A DNA stretch of 48,417 nucleotides from Sterolibacteriaceae bacterium (GTDB lineage Bacteria > Pseudomonadota > Gammaproteobacteria > Burkholderiales > Rhodocyclaceae). Shown piece after piece: positions 19,986 through 29,491 of this stretch. Under the pieces are notes generated by a model. The model was not told where the DNA came from, ran no database searches, and worked only from the letters and a program-made list of their open reading frames with translations. The stretch lies in contig JANYCD010000076.1 in NCBI GenBank assembly GCA_025360425.1, forward strand, positions 81,639 to 130,055, in the 5' to 3' direction. A program made the position numbers and the translations under genes. Each line of letters starts with the position of its first letter. Position 1 is the first letter of the stretch.

Positions 19986-21050
19986 ATGCCTCTCGTATCC
20001 ATGCGCCAACTGCTCGACCATGCCGCCGAAAACAGCTACGGCCTGCCCGCGTTCAACGTCAACAACATGGAGCAGGTCTGGGCCATCATGGAGGCCGCCA
20101 GCGAACTGGATGCGCCGGTGATCATGCAGGCTTCGGCCGGCGCCCGCAAATACGCCGGCGAAGCTTTTCTGCGCCATCAGATACTGGCTGCGCTCGAGAC
20201 CTATCCGAACATCCCCGTCGTCATGCATCAGGACCACGGCCAGTCGCCTGCCATTTGCCTTGCCGCCATCAAGTCCGGGTTCACCAGCGTCATGATGGAT
20301 GGTTCGCTGATGGAAGACGGCAAGTCCATTTCCAGTTACGACTACAACGTCGAAGTTTCGCGCAAGGTGACCGAGATGGCCCACGCCATTGGTGTGACGG
20401 TCGAAGCGGAACTGGGTTGCCTCGGTTCGCTCGAAACTATGAAGGGCGACAAGGAAGATGGCCACGGCGCCGATGGCCACATGACGCGCGAACAGTTGCT
20501 CACCGACCCTGAACAGGCCGCCGATTTCGTCAAGCGTACGCAGTGCGATGCGCTGGCCATCGCCATCGGTACCTCGCACGGCGCCTACAAGTTCACCAAG
20601 AAGCCGACCGGCGACATTCTTGCCATCGGCCGCATCAAGGAAATCCATGCCCGTATCCCCAACACCCATTTGGTGATGCATGGCTCGTCGTCGGTGCCGC
20701 AGGAATTGCTGGCCGAGATCCGCCAGTTCGGCGGCGACATGAAAGAGACCTACGGCGTGCCGGTCGAGGAAATTCAGGAGGGCATCAAGCATGGTGTGCG
20801 CAAGATCAACATCGACACCGACATCCGGCTTGCCATGACTGGCGCCATCCGCCGTTACCTTGCCGAAAATCCCACCAAGTTCGATCCGCGCGATTATCTC
20901 AAGCCGGCGCGGGAAGCGGCGAAGAAGATTTGTCTGGCGCGTTACCAACAGTTCGGCTGTAGCGGGCAGGGTGGCAAGATCAAGGTAATGGCGCTGGAAA
21001 AAATTGCCGATCGCTACAAAAAAGGCGAGTTGAATCAGATCGTCAAGTAG
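19986..21050 (+). CDS. fba: fructose-bisphosphate aldolase, class II (Calvin/glycolytic subtype)
   Basis: Zinc-dependent aldolase joining or splitting fructose-1,6-bisphosphate. The 354 residues show [10 protein letters not shown] near the start, the zinc/active-site segment [26 protein letters not shown] and [15 protein letters not shown] lies before ATG 19986. It follows pyk by 22 bases and precedes purC by seven, so the operon links glycolysis to purine synthesis, an order common in betaproteobacteria. Confidence 0.97.
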   Translation: MPLVSMRQLLDHAAENSYGLPAFNVNNMEQVWAIMEAASELDAPVIMQASAGARKYAGEAFLRHQILAALETYPNIPVVMHQDHGQSPAICLAAIKSGFTSVMMDGSLMEDGKSISSYDYNVEVSRKVTEMAHAIGVTVEAELGCLGSLETMKGDKEDGHGADGHMTREQLLTDPEQAADFVKRTQCDALAIAIGTSHGAYKFTKKPTGDILAIGRIKEIHARIPNTHLVMHGSSSVPQELLAEIRQFGGDMKETYGVPVEEIQEGIKHGVRKINIDTDIRLAMTGAIRRYLAENPTKFDPRDYLKPAREAAKKICLARYQQFGCSGQGGKIKVMALEKIADRYKKGELNQIVK

Positions 21051-21057
21051 GTTCGGC

Positions 21058-21951
21058 ATGACGCAACCGCTTTTTGAATCGAACATCGCCAGCCTGGCGC
21101 TGCTTGGCCGTGGCAAGGTACGCGATATCTACGCTGTCGACGCCGACAAGCTGTTGGTGATTGCCAGCGACCGCCTGTCCGCCTTCGATGTCATCCTGCC
21201 CGATCCGATTCCGGATAAAGGGCATGTGCTCACTGCCGTGGCCAACTTCTGGTTTGGCAAGCTGGCGCATGTCATCCCCAACCAGATCACCGGCATCGAT
21301 CCAGAAACTGTGGTGGCAACCGATGCAGAGCGCGATCAGGTTCGCGGTCGTTCCATCGTGGTGAAGCGGTTAAAGCCGCTGCCGATCGAGGCGGTAGCCC
21401 GTGGCTATCTGATCGGCTCAGGCTGGAAAGACTACCAGGCCACGGGCAGTGTGTGCGGCATTGCCCTGCCGGCCGGGCTGCAATTGGCCCAGCAGTTGCC
21501 GCAACCGATCTTCACGCCGGCCACCAAAGCCGAAATGGGCGCGCACGACGAAAACATCAATTTCGCTGCGGTTGAAAAACTGATTGGTGCTGAATTGGCG
21601 GCCAAGGTGCGTGACGTGACCATACGTCTCTATCGCGAGTCAGCCGCCTTTGCCAGGGTGCACGGCATCATCATCGCCGACACCAAGTTCGAGTTTGGGC
21701 AGGATGAAAATGGCCGCCTGTATTTGATCGACGAAGTGTTGACGCCGGACTCGTCGCGTTTCTGGCCGGCCGATCAGTACAAGGTTGGCATCAGTCCACC
21801 CAGCTTCGACAAACAGTTCGTCCGCGACTATCTGGAGACACTGGACTGGAACAAGCAGGCACCGGGTCCCAAGTTGCCTGCAGAGGTCATCGGAAAGACT
21901 GCCGCCAAGTATCGCGAGGCCTATACCCGGCTCACCGGCAGCCAGTTATAA
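21058..21951 (+). CDS. purC: phosphoribosylaminoimidazole-succinocarboxamide synthase
   Basis: ATP-dependent ligation of aspartate to CAIR in purine synthesis. The 297 residues have [14 protein letters not shown] at the N-terminus, [32 protein letters not shown] and [12 protein letters not shown]. Last gene of the plus-strand row; purE/purK, which often follow, are absent here and a convergent moeB-like gene takes their place. Confidence 0.97.
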   Translation: MTQPLFESNIASLALLGRGKVRDIYAVDADKLLVIASDRLSAFDVILPDPIPDKGHVLTAVANFWFGKLAHVIPNQITGIDPETVVATDAERDQVRGRSIVVKRLKPLPIEAVARGYLIGSGWKDYQATGSVCGIALPAGLQLAQQLPQPIFTPATKAEMGAHDENINFAAVEKLIGAELAAKVRDVTIRLYRESAAFARVHGIIIADTKFEFGQDENGRLYLIDEVLTPDSSRFWPADQYKVGISPPSFDKQFVRDYLETLDWNKQAPGPKLPAEVIGKTAAKYREAYTRLTGSQL

Positions 21952-21971
21952 GGCGCCTGAACGTTTCGGGT

Positions 21972-22715
21972 TTACCCACATACCGCACACCCCGGGTCGC
22001 GCGGCACTCTGATTGAGCGCCACTCCATGGCCAAGCCGTCAAGCAGCAGCAATCGACCAGCCAGTGAGTCGCCACAGCCAATCACCAGTTTCAAGGCTTG
22101 AGCGGCCTGTACGGTGCCGATAATGCCGGTCAGCGGTGCAAAAACACCCATTACCGCGCAACGGACTTCCTCGACGTCGTCGCCCTCGGGAAACAGGCAG
22201 TTGTAGCAGGGCGTATTACTTTGGCGTGGATCGAACACGGCGACCTGTCCATCAAAGCGGATGGCGGCTCCCGACACCAGCGGCTTGCGCGCCGCAACAC
22301 AAGCGCGGTTGACCGCGTGGCGCGTGGCGAAGTTGTCCGTGCAATCAAGCACAACATCGACGTGCGCCACTTCCTGTTCCAACCGCTTGCCTTCAAGCCG
22401 CTCGGTCAGTGCGACGACGTGACATTCAGGGTTGATCTCGCGCAACGTCCGTTGCCCCGAGAGAGCCTTGGCTTGTCCGATGGAGTCGGTGCGATGGAGA
22501 ATTTGACGTTGCAGGTTGGTCAGGTCGACTGTATCTCCGTCGGCGAGTACCACTGTGCCAATACCGGCCGAGGCAAGATAATAGGCAGCGGGGGAGCCTA
22601 GTCCGCCGGCGCCGATGATGAGCGCGCACGCGTTCGAAAGTCTTTCCTGCCCGTCGATACCGATCTCCGGCAGCAGGATGTGACGGCTGTAACGCAGGAG
22701 CTGATCGTCGGTCAT
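21972..22715 (-). CDS. moeB: MoeB/ThiF/HesA family adenylyltransferase
   Basis: E1-like enzyme that adenylates the C-terminal Gly of a small sulfur-carrier protein (MoaD or ThiS). 247 residues: nucleotide loop GAGGLGSPAAYYLA (35-48), DLTNLQRQ (64-71), and two zinc Cys pairs, C170-x-x-C173 and C243-x-x-C246. The exact partner cannot be told from sequence; MoeB and ThiF are close, and the length fits either. It is the last gene of the minus-strand row gpmA - EnvC-like - CtpA-like, with 66 bases before it, so it may have its own start site. Confidence 0.88.
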   Translation of the reverse strand: MTDDQLLRYSRHILLPEIGIDGQERLSNACALIIGAGGLGSPAAYYLASAGIGTVVLADGDTVDLTNLQRQILHRTDSIGQAKALSGQRTLREINPECHVVALTERLEGKRLEQEVAHVDVVLDCTDNFATRHAVNRACVAARKPLVSGAAIRFDGQVAVFDPRQSNTPCYNCLFPEGDDVEEVRCAVMGVFAPLTGIIGTVQAAQALKLVIGCGDSLAGRLLLLDGLAMEWRSIRVPRDPGCAVCG

Positions 22716-22781
22716 CGGAGCACGCGCCCGTCTTATGATTGTTCGCGCGGCTTACCCTTCCTTACGCAAGCCAGGCAGCGA

Positions 22782-24200
22782 TCATTTTTTCTGGATGATT
22801 TGCCAGGCCTTGAGCAGGGTCAGCGCCTGATTCAACTGGTAGTCATTTTTGGCAGTGGGTTCGACTGGCGGCATCATGCTGCTCTCGTCATCGCCTTCAT
22901 CCTTTGGCGCCTTGGCCTTGTTTTTCGGTTGCGCCTTGGGTTTTTCGGTCGCAACGACCTTTTCCTTGTCGTTGTCGAGATGATGTTCCAGATCGGCCTC
23001 GCGAATCATCGCACCGCGAGTTTCGCCGTTGGCGGTTTCTTCAACCACGATATCGGGAGTGATGCCCTTGGCCTGGATCGAACGACCGCTTGGCGTGTAG
23101 TAACGCGCCGTGGTGAGTTTGATGGCGGTATTGTTGGACAGTGGCAGCACGGTCTGAACCGAGCCCTTGCCGAAGGTCTGGGTGCCCATCAGCACGGCGC
23201 GCTTGTGATCCTGCAATGCGCCCGCCACGATTTCGGAGGCGGAGGCTGAACCACCGTTGACCAGAACGACCAGGGGCACGCTGCGCACACCGGCCGGCAG
23301 GTTCTTGAGCATGTCATCCTGATGTCCGCGCAAATAATCGTCGGGGTCGGCAATGAACTTGCGCTTGGAATCTTCGGTGCGCCCGTCGGTGGATACCACC
23401 AGACTCTTGGGCGGCAAGAAAACAGCACTGACGCCGACCGCACTGTTAAGCAGACCGCCTGGATCATTGCGCAGGTCAAGCACCAGACCTTTCAACCCGT
23501 CGCCGTTCTTGGCATCTTTTTCCTGCTGATAAAGTTTTTGCACAGCCTTGACCAGTTCGGCGGTGGTTTCTTCCTGGAACTGGGTGATGCGTACATAGCC
23601 ATAACCTGCATCAAGCGACTTGTATTTGACGCTCTGCACCTTGATCTTGTCGCGCGTCACGGTCACAATCAAAGGTTTTGTTTCGCCCTTGCGCACGATG
23701 GTGAGGGTGATGTCTGTCTTGGGTTTGCCGCGCATGCGCTTGACCGCATCGTTCAGGGTCATGCCTTTTACCGGTGTGTCGTCGAGCTTGACGATCAAGT
23801 CGCCGCTCTTGATGCCGGCACGCCATGCGGGCGAGTCTTCAAGCGGCGATACGACCTTGACGAAACCGTCTTCCATACCGACTTCGAGGCCCAGTCCGCC
23901 AAACTCGCCCTGGGTGCTGACCTGCAAATCCTTAAAGGCTTCGGCATCCAGATAGGCCGAATGCGGATCGAGGTTGGAAAGCATGCCGCTGATTGCATAA
24001 GTGATCAGTTTCTTGTCGTCCACCGGCTCGACATAACCCTGCTTGATGGCGCTGAAGACGTCGGCGAAGCTGCGCAATTCGTCAATCGGCAACCCCTTGG
24101 TATCTTCCTTGTCGGCGTTGGCCGAAAAGTTGAGGCTGATGAGTATGCCGACGATGACGCCGAAACCGAGCAATCCGAACTTTTGCAGCTTGCCGCGCAT
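22782..24200 (-). CDS. S41 family C-terminal processing protease (CtpA-type)
   Basis: Periplasmic serine protease of 472 residues with an N-terminal signal/anchor (about 8-28), a PDZ domain (about 95-185) and the S41 catalytic domain with the Ser-Lys dyad S320 (NGGSASASEI) and K345 (TFGKGSVQ). A Lys/Pro/Glu-rich linker follows at about 412-445. In other proteobacteria CtpA proteases control levels of peptidoglycan hydrolases, which fits the EnvC-like gene 30 bases upstream in the same row. Full length for the family. Confidence 0.93.
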   Translation of the reverse strand: MRGKLQKFGLLGFGVIVGILISLNFSANADKEDTKGLPIDELRSFADVFSAIKQGYVEPVDDKKLITYAISGMLSNLDPHSAYLDAEAFKDLQVSTQGEFGGLGLEVGMEDGFVKVVSPLEDSPAWRAGIKSGDLIVKLDDTPVKGMTLNDAVKRMRGKPKTDITLTIVRKGETKPLIVTVTRDKIKVQSVKYKSLDAGYGYVRITQFQEETTAELVKAVQKLYQQEKDAKNGDGLKGLVLDLRNDPGGLLNSAVGVSAVFLPPKSLVVSTDGRTEDSKRKFIADPDDYLRGHQDDMLKNLPAGVRSVPLVVLVNGGSASASEIVAGALQDHKRAVLMGTQTFGKGSVQTVLPLSNNTAIKLTTARYYTPSGRSIQAKGITPDIVVEETANGETRGAMIREADLEHHLDNDKEKVVATEKPKAQPKNKAKAPKDEGDDESSMMPPVEPTAKNDYQLNQALTLLKAWQIIQKK

Positions 24201-24230
24201 GAGTTTCTTCCGTGAGGGTGAGGGGTGAAT

Positions 24231-25436
24231 TCATCGCAAGGACGCCCATTTGAGTGGGTCAAAGGCTTGCCCTTGTTGCCTAAGCTCAAAGTATAAACCC
24301 GATTCCGGATTGCCACCGCTGTTGCCCACGGCGGCGACCGTGTCGCCGGCCTTGACCTCTTCGCCCGTTTCACGGAAGAGGGATTGATTGTTGCCATAAA
24401 TGGACATGTAACCGTCGCCATGATCGAGGATCAACAGGTTGCCGAAACCCCTTAACCAATCGGCGAAAACAACCCGGCCCGCGGCGACAGCTTTGACTTC
24501 TGTCCCCTCGACCGCACGTATGAACAGCCCTTTCCCTGTTGATCCGTCCTCGGCGCGCGAACTTCCAAAACGGCTGGAAATTTCCCCTCGCACAGGCAGG
24601 CGCAGCTTGCCACGCAGACTGGCAAAAGCACCTTGAAAGGCTGAAGGCTCCGGCGTTTGCTGATTGCTGACGCCGGGAGTGGCCGCAACAGCTCGTTTGC
24701 CGTGTTTGCCTGATCGGCGGGTAATGCGAGTGAGTCCGTCAATAAGCTTCGACAACCGTGCTGCGTTGGCCTTGAGCGTTCCGATTTCATGGTGTTGCGC
24801 CTTGATCTTGTTGGAAATTTGCGCCAGCACCGCTTGCCGTTGTTGCTGTCTGGCGAGCAAGGCCGCGCGACTCTCTTCCTGCTTGCTGCCAATCTTCGTC
24901 AGCTCGCTGTTCTTGCTGCGGGCGCTATCGGCAAGGCGTTGCTTCTCGACCAGGGCATCGCGCAGATCGCCGAGCAATTGGGCCTTGGCGCGCGACAGCA
25001 GGACCAGGAAATAACGGTCACGGGCGATCTGGTTTGGGTCTTCGCCGGAAAGCAGGAGTTTCAGCGCATCCGATTCGCCGGGCACGTTCTGGCGATAGAG
25101 CAAATGTGAGAGTTGCTGTTGCTGCGATTCGATCTGTCCCGACACACGTCGTGATTGTTGTTCCAGTTGATCGAGCTCGGCATGCACCGAATTACGCTGC
25201 TCGCTCAACTGACGCAGGCGCCGATTGGCGGCGGAAATCGCCGATTCGGTTTCGCGCAGTTGATCGCTGACGTTAGCCTTGGACGCGGCGTTCCTGGCAA
25301 GGTCGCGGCGCACGCTGTCAATGCGCTCGCGCAGTGCCTTGAGATCGGTCGACTTGTCGTCAGGTGGTACGGCCCATGTTGCGGCCGACAGCCAGATGAC
25401 CAGCAAGGGCGCCAGCCACAGCGCCCGGAGCCACAC
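24231..25436 (-). CDS. envC: EnvC-like murein hydrolase activator (degenerate LytM domain)
   Basis: A 401-residue protein with a signal peptide (about 1-22), a long coiled coil (about 28-240, rich in Gln/Arg/Leu) and a C-terminal M23/LytM domain (about 275-400). The LytM domain lacks the zinc ligands: the HxxxD position reads GKGLF and the HxH position reads LYFEL. That loss is typical of EnvC-type proteins, which activate cell-division amidases rather than cut peptidoglycan. The start is GTG at 25436, directly after the gpmA stop TAG, with GGGAAGG eight bases upstream; an in-frame stop just before leaves no other start. It is translationally linked to gpmA. Confidence 0.9.
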   Translation of the reverse strand: MWLRALWLAPLLVIWLSAATWAVPPDDKSTDLKALRERIDSVRRDLARNAASKANVSDQLRETESAISAANRRLRQLSEQRNSVHAELDQLEQQSRRVSGQIESQQQQLSHLLYRQNVPGESDALKLLLSGEDPNQIARDRYFLVLLSRAKAQLLGDLRDALVEKQRLADSARSKNSELTKIGSKQEESRAALLARQQQRQAVLAQISNKIKAQHHEIGTLKANAARLSKLIDGLTRITRRSGKHGKRAVAATPGVSNQQTPEPSAFQGAFASLRGKLRLPVRGEISSRFGSSRAEDGSTGKGLFIRAVEGTEVKAVAAGRVVFADWLRGFGNLLILDHGDGYMSIYGNNQSLFRETGEEVKAGDTVAAVGNSGGNPESGLYFELRQQGQAFDPLKWASLR

Positions 25437-26183
25437 CTATTTTGCCTTCCCTTGATTGGCCACCGCTTCCATTGCAGCCTTGATGGCTGCGGGATCGCCC
25501 AAGTAATAACTCTTGATCGGTTTCAGCGCGGCATCCAGTTCATAGACCAGCGGTTGCGCCGTGGGAATATTGAGACCGACGATGTCCTCATCCGGCACTT
25601 GGTCGAGGTATTTGATCAGGGCGCGCAAGCTGTTACCGTGGGCGACGATGACCACGCTCTTGCCGGTCTTTACCATTGGCGCGATGGTCTCGTGCCAATA
25701 CGGGAGAAAGCGGGCTACCGTATCCTTGAGGCATTCGGTATGGGGAAATTCACCAGCTTTCATGTCGGCGTAGCGTGGATCGTCGGGCGTCAACCGCGGG
25801 TCGCCAACTTCCAGCGGTGGCGGCGCGGTGGCGTAAGCACGGCGCCAGACCAGCACCTGTTCATTGCCGAACCTGGCGGCGGTTTCGGCTTTGTCGAGAC
25901 CCTGTAGCGCGCCATAGTGGCGTTCATTGAGGCGCCATGCGTGGTACACCGGAATCCACATGCGATCCATTTCTTCGAGCACAGTCCACAGTGTCTTGAT
26001 CGCGCGTTTCAGCACCGAGGTATAGGCGATATCGAAGGCAAAACCTTCCTTTTTCAACAACTGTCCGGCGGTCCGGGCTTCGGCCAGTCCATGTGCGGTT
26101 AGCTCGACGTCGGTCCAACCGGTGAAGCGGTTTTCCTTGTTCCATGTGGATTCGCCATGGCGAAGCAGAACGATTTTGTACAT
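25437..26183 (-). CDS. gpmA: 2,3-bisphosphoglycerate-dependent phosphoglycerate mutase
   Basis: Interconverts 3- and 2-phosphoglycerate. The 248 residues carry the phosphohistidine motif [10 protein letters not shown] (H9), [16 protein letters not shown] and the second catalytic motif [10 protein letters not shown]. First gene of the minus-strand row gpmA - EnvC-like - CtpA-like - MoeB-like, a pairing of glycolysis with division genes often seen in betaproteobacteria. Divergent from the rhodanese gene. Confidence 0.97.
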   Translation of the reverse strand: MYKIVLLRHGESTWNKENRFTGWTDVELTAHGLAEARTAGQLLKKEGFAFDIAYTSVLKRAIKTLWTVLEEMDRMWIPVYHAWRLNERHYGALQGLDKAETAARFGNEQVLVWRRAYATAPPPLEVGDPRLTPDDPRYADMKAGEFPHTECLKDTVARFLPYWHETIAPMVKTGKSVVIVAHGNSLRALIKYLDQVPDEDIVGLNIPTAQPLVYELDAALKPIKSYYLGDPAAIKAAMEAVANQGKAK

Positions 26184-26232
26184 TGATTGTCAAGAAAAGC
26201 GGAGATTGCGGGGCGGGCGGGGAAAGCCATTC

Positions 26233-26238
26233 TATAAT
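26233..26238 (+). promoter_or_regulatory. possible -10 element for the rhodanese-grxC-secB row
   Basis: A perfect TATAAT in the gap between gpmA and the rhodanese gene, 62 bases before its ATG. The -35 is poor (TTGCGG lies 21 bases upstream), so the promoter is tentative. Confidence 0.4.
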
Positions 26239-26299
26239 ATCCGCTCGGTTTCCCGCATCGTCACAAGCTGCGCGATGCGCTTCAAGGAAAGGTCGGCAG

Positions 26300-26707
26300 A
26301 TGTTGGAGTTCGTGCAACAGAACGTCATATGGGTGGCGCTGGCTGTCGTCAGCGGCGGCATGCTGCTCTGGTCGCTGGTCAAAGGTGGCGGCAATGGCAT
26401 TTCACCGGCGGAGGCGACACTGTTGGTCAATCGGGAAGATGCCGTTGTGCTCGACGTGAGGGAGACCGGCGAATGGAACGGCGGGCACATTCCCAACGCA
26501 CATCACATCGCACTCGCGCAACTGGACAAGCGGATGGTCGAGTTGGAGAAATTCAAGGGCCGCCCCATCGTTGTGTACTGCGCCAGCGGCGGTCGCTCAA
26601 TCTCGGCCATCACGGCGCTCAAGCGCGCCGGTTTCGAAAAGGTGTTCAATCTCTCCGGTGGCGTGGGGGCCTGGACTGATGCCAATCTTCCCTTAACCAC
26701 CAAATAA
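26300..26707 (+). CDS. membrane-anchored rhodanese-like protein
   Basis: 135 residues: an N-terminal transmembrane helix (about 9-27) then one rhodanese domain (about 33-132) with active-site C94 in the loop YCASGGRS. Rhodaneses transfer sulfane sulfur; the substrate here is unknown. The frame starts at 26144, but ATG 26300 follows AAGGAAAGG and starts the helix cleanly. It heads a compact row with grxC, secB, an SH3-domain gene and gpsA, as in many proteobacteria with a yibN-grxC-secB-gpsA order. Confidence 0.93.
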   Translation: MLEFVQQNVIWVALAVVSGGMLLWSLVKGGGNGISPAEATLLVNREDAVVLDVRETGEWNGGHIPNAHHIALAQLDKRMVELEKFKGRPIVVYCASGGRSISAITALKRAGFEKVFNLSGGVGAWTDANLPLTTK

Positions 26708-26720
26708 GGTCTCGCGCATC

Positions 26721-26984
26721 ATGGCCAAAGTCTTGATGTATTCCACCGCGGTGTGCCCCTTCTGCGTTCGCGCTGAGCAACTGCTCAAACGCAAGGGCGT
26801 CACCGACATCGAGAAAATTCGTGTCGATCTAGAGCCAGAACAGCGCATTGCCATGATGGAACGCACCGGTCGTCGCACGGTTCCGCAAATTTATATCGGC
26901 GAAACCTATGTCGGTGGTTGCGAAGAGCTTTTTGAACTGGATCACGAAGGCAAGCTCGAACCCCTGCTTGCCTCCGCCGCTTGA
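26721..26984 (+). CDS. grxC: glutaredoxin 3
   Basis: Glutathione-dependent dithiol reductase, 87 residues. The active site is C12-PF-C15; most family members have CPYC, so Phe replaces Tyr. The RRTVPQIYIG cis-proline loop and the GGCEEL glutathione-binding segment are present. 13 bases after the rhodanese gene. Confidence 0.96.
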   Translation: MAKVLMYSTAVCPFCVRAEQLLKRKGVTDIEKIRVDLEPEQRIAMMERTGRRTVPQIYIGETYVGGCEELFELDHEGKLEPLLASAA

Positions 26985-27021
26985 TAAAATGCCGCCACTT
27001 TCACGACCACGGTAGTCAATC

Positions 27022-27483
27022 ATGAGCGATCCGCAGCCCCGCTTCAGCATCGAAAAACTCTACGTCAAGGATCTGTCCCTTGAGGTTCCCAACGCGCCGC
27101 AGATCTACCTCGAGCGCGAAGGACCGGCGATTGACCTGCAACTTCAGTCCGGTTCCAAGGCCATCGGCGAAAATGCCTACGAAGTTTCTGTGACCGTGAC
27201 GGTCACCGCCAAGTCTGCGGACAAGACTTTCTTTCTGGTCGAAGCCGGACAGGCGGGAATCTTTCACATCGAGGGCGTACCGCCAGAGGATATTGCACCG
27301 ATCCTCGGCGTGGCCTGCCCCAACATTCTCTATCCCTACCTGCGCGAAGTGATTTCCGATGTCGTCAATCGGGCCGGGTTTCCACCGGTCATTCTTGCGC
27401 CGGTGAACTTCGAGGCGCTCTACCAGCAACGCCTCGAAGCGGAAAAGCAGCAAGTCCCGACTCCCGCAACGACCATTCAATAG
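27022..27483 (+). CDS. secB: protein-export chaperone SecB
   Basis: Tetrameric cytosolic chaperone that keeps precursors unfolded and hands them to SecA. 153 residues with [17 protein letters not shown] near the start and the conserved [15 protein letters not shown] and [16 protein letters not shown] segments. Four bases separate it from the next gene. Confidence 0.98.
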   Translation: MSDPQPRFSIEKLYVKDLSLEVPNAPQIYLEREGPAIDLQLQSGSKAIGENAYEVSVTVTVTAKSADKTFFLVEAGQAGIFHIEGVPPEDIAPILGVACPNILYPYLREVISDVVNRAGFPPVILAPVNFEALYQQRLEAEKQQVPTPATTIQ

Positions 27484-27487
27484 ACCG

Positions 27488-27922
27488 ATGCTGCACCGGT
27501 TTGCCTTTGTCCTCCTGAGCGTTCTCGCCGGGTCGGCACTGGCGTTGGAGTATCGCGCCGTCAACGAACCGTCGATCCTGTATAACGCTCCGGCCACCAA
27601 GGCCGTGCGTCTGTTCATTATTGCGCGGTATACGCCGGTGGAAGTGGTGGTGACGGTCGAGGGATGGTCCAAGGTACGCGACATCAAGGGCAATCTGGCG
27701 TGGATTGAATCGAAGTCGCTGAACGCAGGCCGGACTGTGCTGGTGCGTGTGAAAAAAGCGCAGATCTATGCCCAGGCCGATGAAAAATCCACCAAAGTAT
27801 TTGAGGCGGAAAAGGATGTCGCGCTTGAACTGGTGGATGCAAATCCGGCGGGCTGGGCCAAGGTGAAACACCGTGATGGTCAGGCCGGTTTCGTCAAGGT
27901 GGCCCAAGTCTGGGGACTTTAG
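27488..27922 (+). CDS. SH3-domain protein, periplasmic
   Basis: 144 residues with a signal peptide (about 1-20, ending ALA) and two bacterial SH3-like repeats (about 22-78 and 84-144), each with a conserved W (GWSKVRD, GWAKVKH). Such proteins are thought to bind cell-wall peptides or protein partners; the precise role is unknown. Between secB and gpsA in a likely common transcript, a frequent neighbour set in betaproteobacteria. Confidence 0.85.
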   Translation: MLHRFAFVLLSVLAGSALALEYRAVNEPSILYNAPATKAVRLFIIARYTPVEVVVTVEGWSKVRDIKGNLAWIESKSLNAGRTVLVRVKKAQIYAQADEKSTKVFEAEKDVALELVDANPAGWAKVKHRDGQAGFVKVAQVWGL

Positions 27923-27959
27923 TGCCAGTAGTGGAATCTATGGTACCAGTTTCTAGCCG

Positions 27960-28937
27960 ATGAATATCACCGTGTTCGGCGCCGGGGCATGGGGAACTGC
28001 ATTGGCGATCAACTTTGCCCCCCGCCACCGGGTTACGCTGCTGGCGCGCGATGCAAATCAGGCAACGGCCATGCAGGGCGCGCGCGCGAATAATCGTTAC
28101 CTGCCCGGTTGCCCTTTTCCTGAAGGCTTGCGCATCAGCGCGAAGCCTGAAGTCCTCAACACCTCTGATCTGATCTTGATCGCTACACCCGTGTCGGGCT
28201 TGCGCGATGCGCTGCTGCTGCTGCTGCGCCATGCGCCGGCAATTCCTTTTCTGTGGGTTTGCAAGGGGCTGGAAACCAACACCGGCGCATTGCCGCACCG
28301 GATGGTTGCCGAAATGCATGGCAGCGTACCGAGCGGTGCGCTCTCCGGCCCCAGCTTTGCCCAGGAAGTGGCGCACGGCCTGCCGACTGCCATCACGCTT
28401 GCTGCCGAGAATCCCGATTTCGCACGCAAAACTGCGCTGGCCTTGCATGGTTCGCGGTTGCGTATTTATGCCAGCGATGATCTGGTAGGTGTCGAGGTCG
28501 CTGGTGCGGTGAAGAACGTCCTTGCCATCGCCAGTGGCATCAGCGATGGCCTGGGACTGGGTCTCAACGCCCGTGCTGCTTTAATCACGCGCGGCCTGGC
28601 CGAGATCACCCGCTTCGGTGTGGCGGCGGGCGCGAAGCGGGAAACTTTCATGGGGTTGGCTGGAATGGGCGACGTGATTCTGACCTGCACTGGTGACCTT
28701 TCGCGCAATCGCCATGTTGGACTCTCACTGGCGGCGGGACATACGCTAAAGCAGGTGGCTGAAAGCCTGGGGCATGTGGCTGAGGGGGTCAACGCGGCAC
28801 GCGAAGTTATCCGCAGGGCTTTAGCCATGGGCATCGAAATGCCGATCTGCGACGTAGTTTGCGCGGTACTTGATGGTCGTCTGACAGCGCAGGACGCAGT
28901 GGAGCGGCTGATGGAGCGTGACCCGACGATCGAGTAG
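27960..28937 (+). CDS. gpsA: glycerol-3-phosphate dehydrogenase [NAD(P)+]
   Basis: Reduces dihydroxyacetone phosphate to sn-glycerol-3-phosphate for phospholipid synthesis. The 325 residues start with the dinucleotide motif ITVFGAGAWGTALA (3-16) and contain LSGPSFAQEV, the catalytic-lysine segment GAVKNVLAIASGI and GMGDVILTCTG. Last gene of the row from the rhodanese gene; three bases from the convergent trmL stop. Confidence 0.97.
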   Translation: MNITVFGAGAWGTALAINFAPRHRVTLLARDANQATAMQGARANNRYLPGCPFPEGLRISAKPEVLNTSDLILIATPVSGLRDALLLLLRHAPAIPFLWVCKGLETNTGALPHRMVAEMHGSVPSGALSGPSFAQEVAHGLPTAITLAAENPDFARKTALALHGSRLRIYASDDLVGVEVAGAVKNVLAIASGISDGLGLGLNARAALITRGLAEITRFGVAAGAKRETFMGLAGMGDVILTCTGDLSRNRHVGLSLAAGHTLKQVAESLGHVAEGVNAAREVIRRALAMGIEMPICDVVCAVLDGRLTAQDAVERLMERDPTIE

Positions 28938-28940
28938 CCA

Positions 28941-29405
28941 TCATTTGCCGCCGCAGAAGCCAAGCTGACGCCAGGCTTCGTAGACCACGATGGCAACGGA
29001 ATTCGACAAGTTGATGCTGCGACTGTTGTTTGCCATCGGCAAGCGGATTCGGTTCTGCGGCGCGACCGATGCGATGATGAAATCCGGCAGACCGCGCGTT
29101 TCCTGGCCGAATAGAAACACGTCATCGGCGGCGAACTGCACCGCATCGTGACGTTGCGTGCCCTTGGTGGTCAGCGCGAAAATCCGCCGGCCGGCAAGCG
29201 CGGACAGGCAGGATTCCCAATCGTCATGGACGAGGGTATCGACAAACTCGGCGTAGTCCATGCCCGCCCGTCGCACCGCCTTGTGGGTCAAACTGAAGCC
29301 AAGCGGCTTCACCAGATGCAGGCAAGCCCCGGCATTGGCACACAGACGCACGACGTTGCCGGTATTGGGGGGGATTTCAGGCTGATATAGAACGATGTGG
29401 AACAT
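28941..29405 (-). CDS. trmL: tRNA (cytidine(34)-2'-O)-methyltransferase
   Basis: SPOUT-class enzyme that 2'-O-methylates the wobble base of tRNA-Leu isoacceptors. 154 residues with [19 protein letters not shown] at the N-terminus, FGQETRGLP and the knot segment [19 protein letters not shown]. Single gene on the minus strand, divergent from mshE. Confidence 0.96.
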   Translation of the reverse strand: MFHIVLYQPEIPPNTGNVVRLCANAGACLHLVKPLGFSLTHKAVRRAGMDYAEFVDTLVHDDWESCLSALAGRRIFALTTKGTQRHDAVQFAADDVFLFGQETRGLPDFIIASVAPQNRIRLPMANNSRSINLSNSVAIVVYEAWRQLGFCGGK

Positions 29406-29414
29406 GGTGTCAGT

Positions 29415-29423
29415 TGCTAGAAT
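29415..29423 (+). promoter_or_regulatory. possible extended -10 upstream of mshE
   Basis: TGCTAGAAT fits the extended -10 pattern TGnTATAAT with one mismatch and lies 69 bases before the mshE ATG. No convincing -35 is present, as is usual for extended -10 promoters. Confidence 0.3.
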
Positions 29424-29491
29424 GCGCCTCGGGTTGAATTGAATACCTAAACTCGGCGCAGCTTAAGTTTGCGCCATACCGGAGATTGTAG

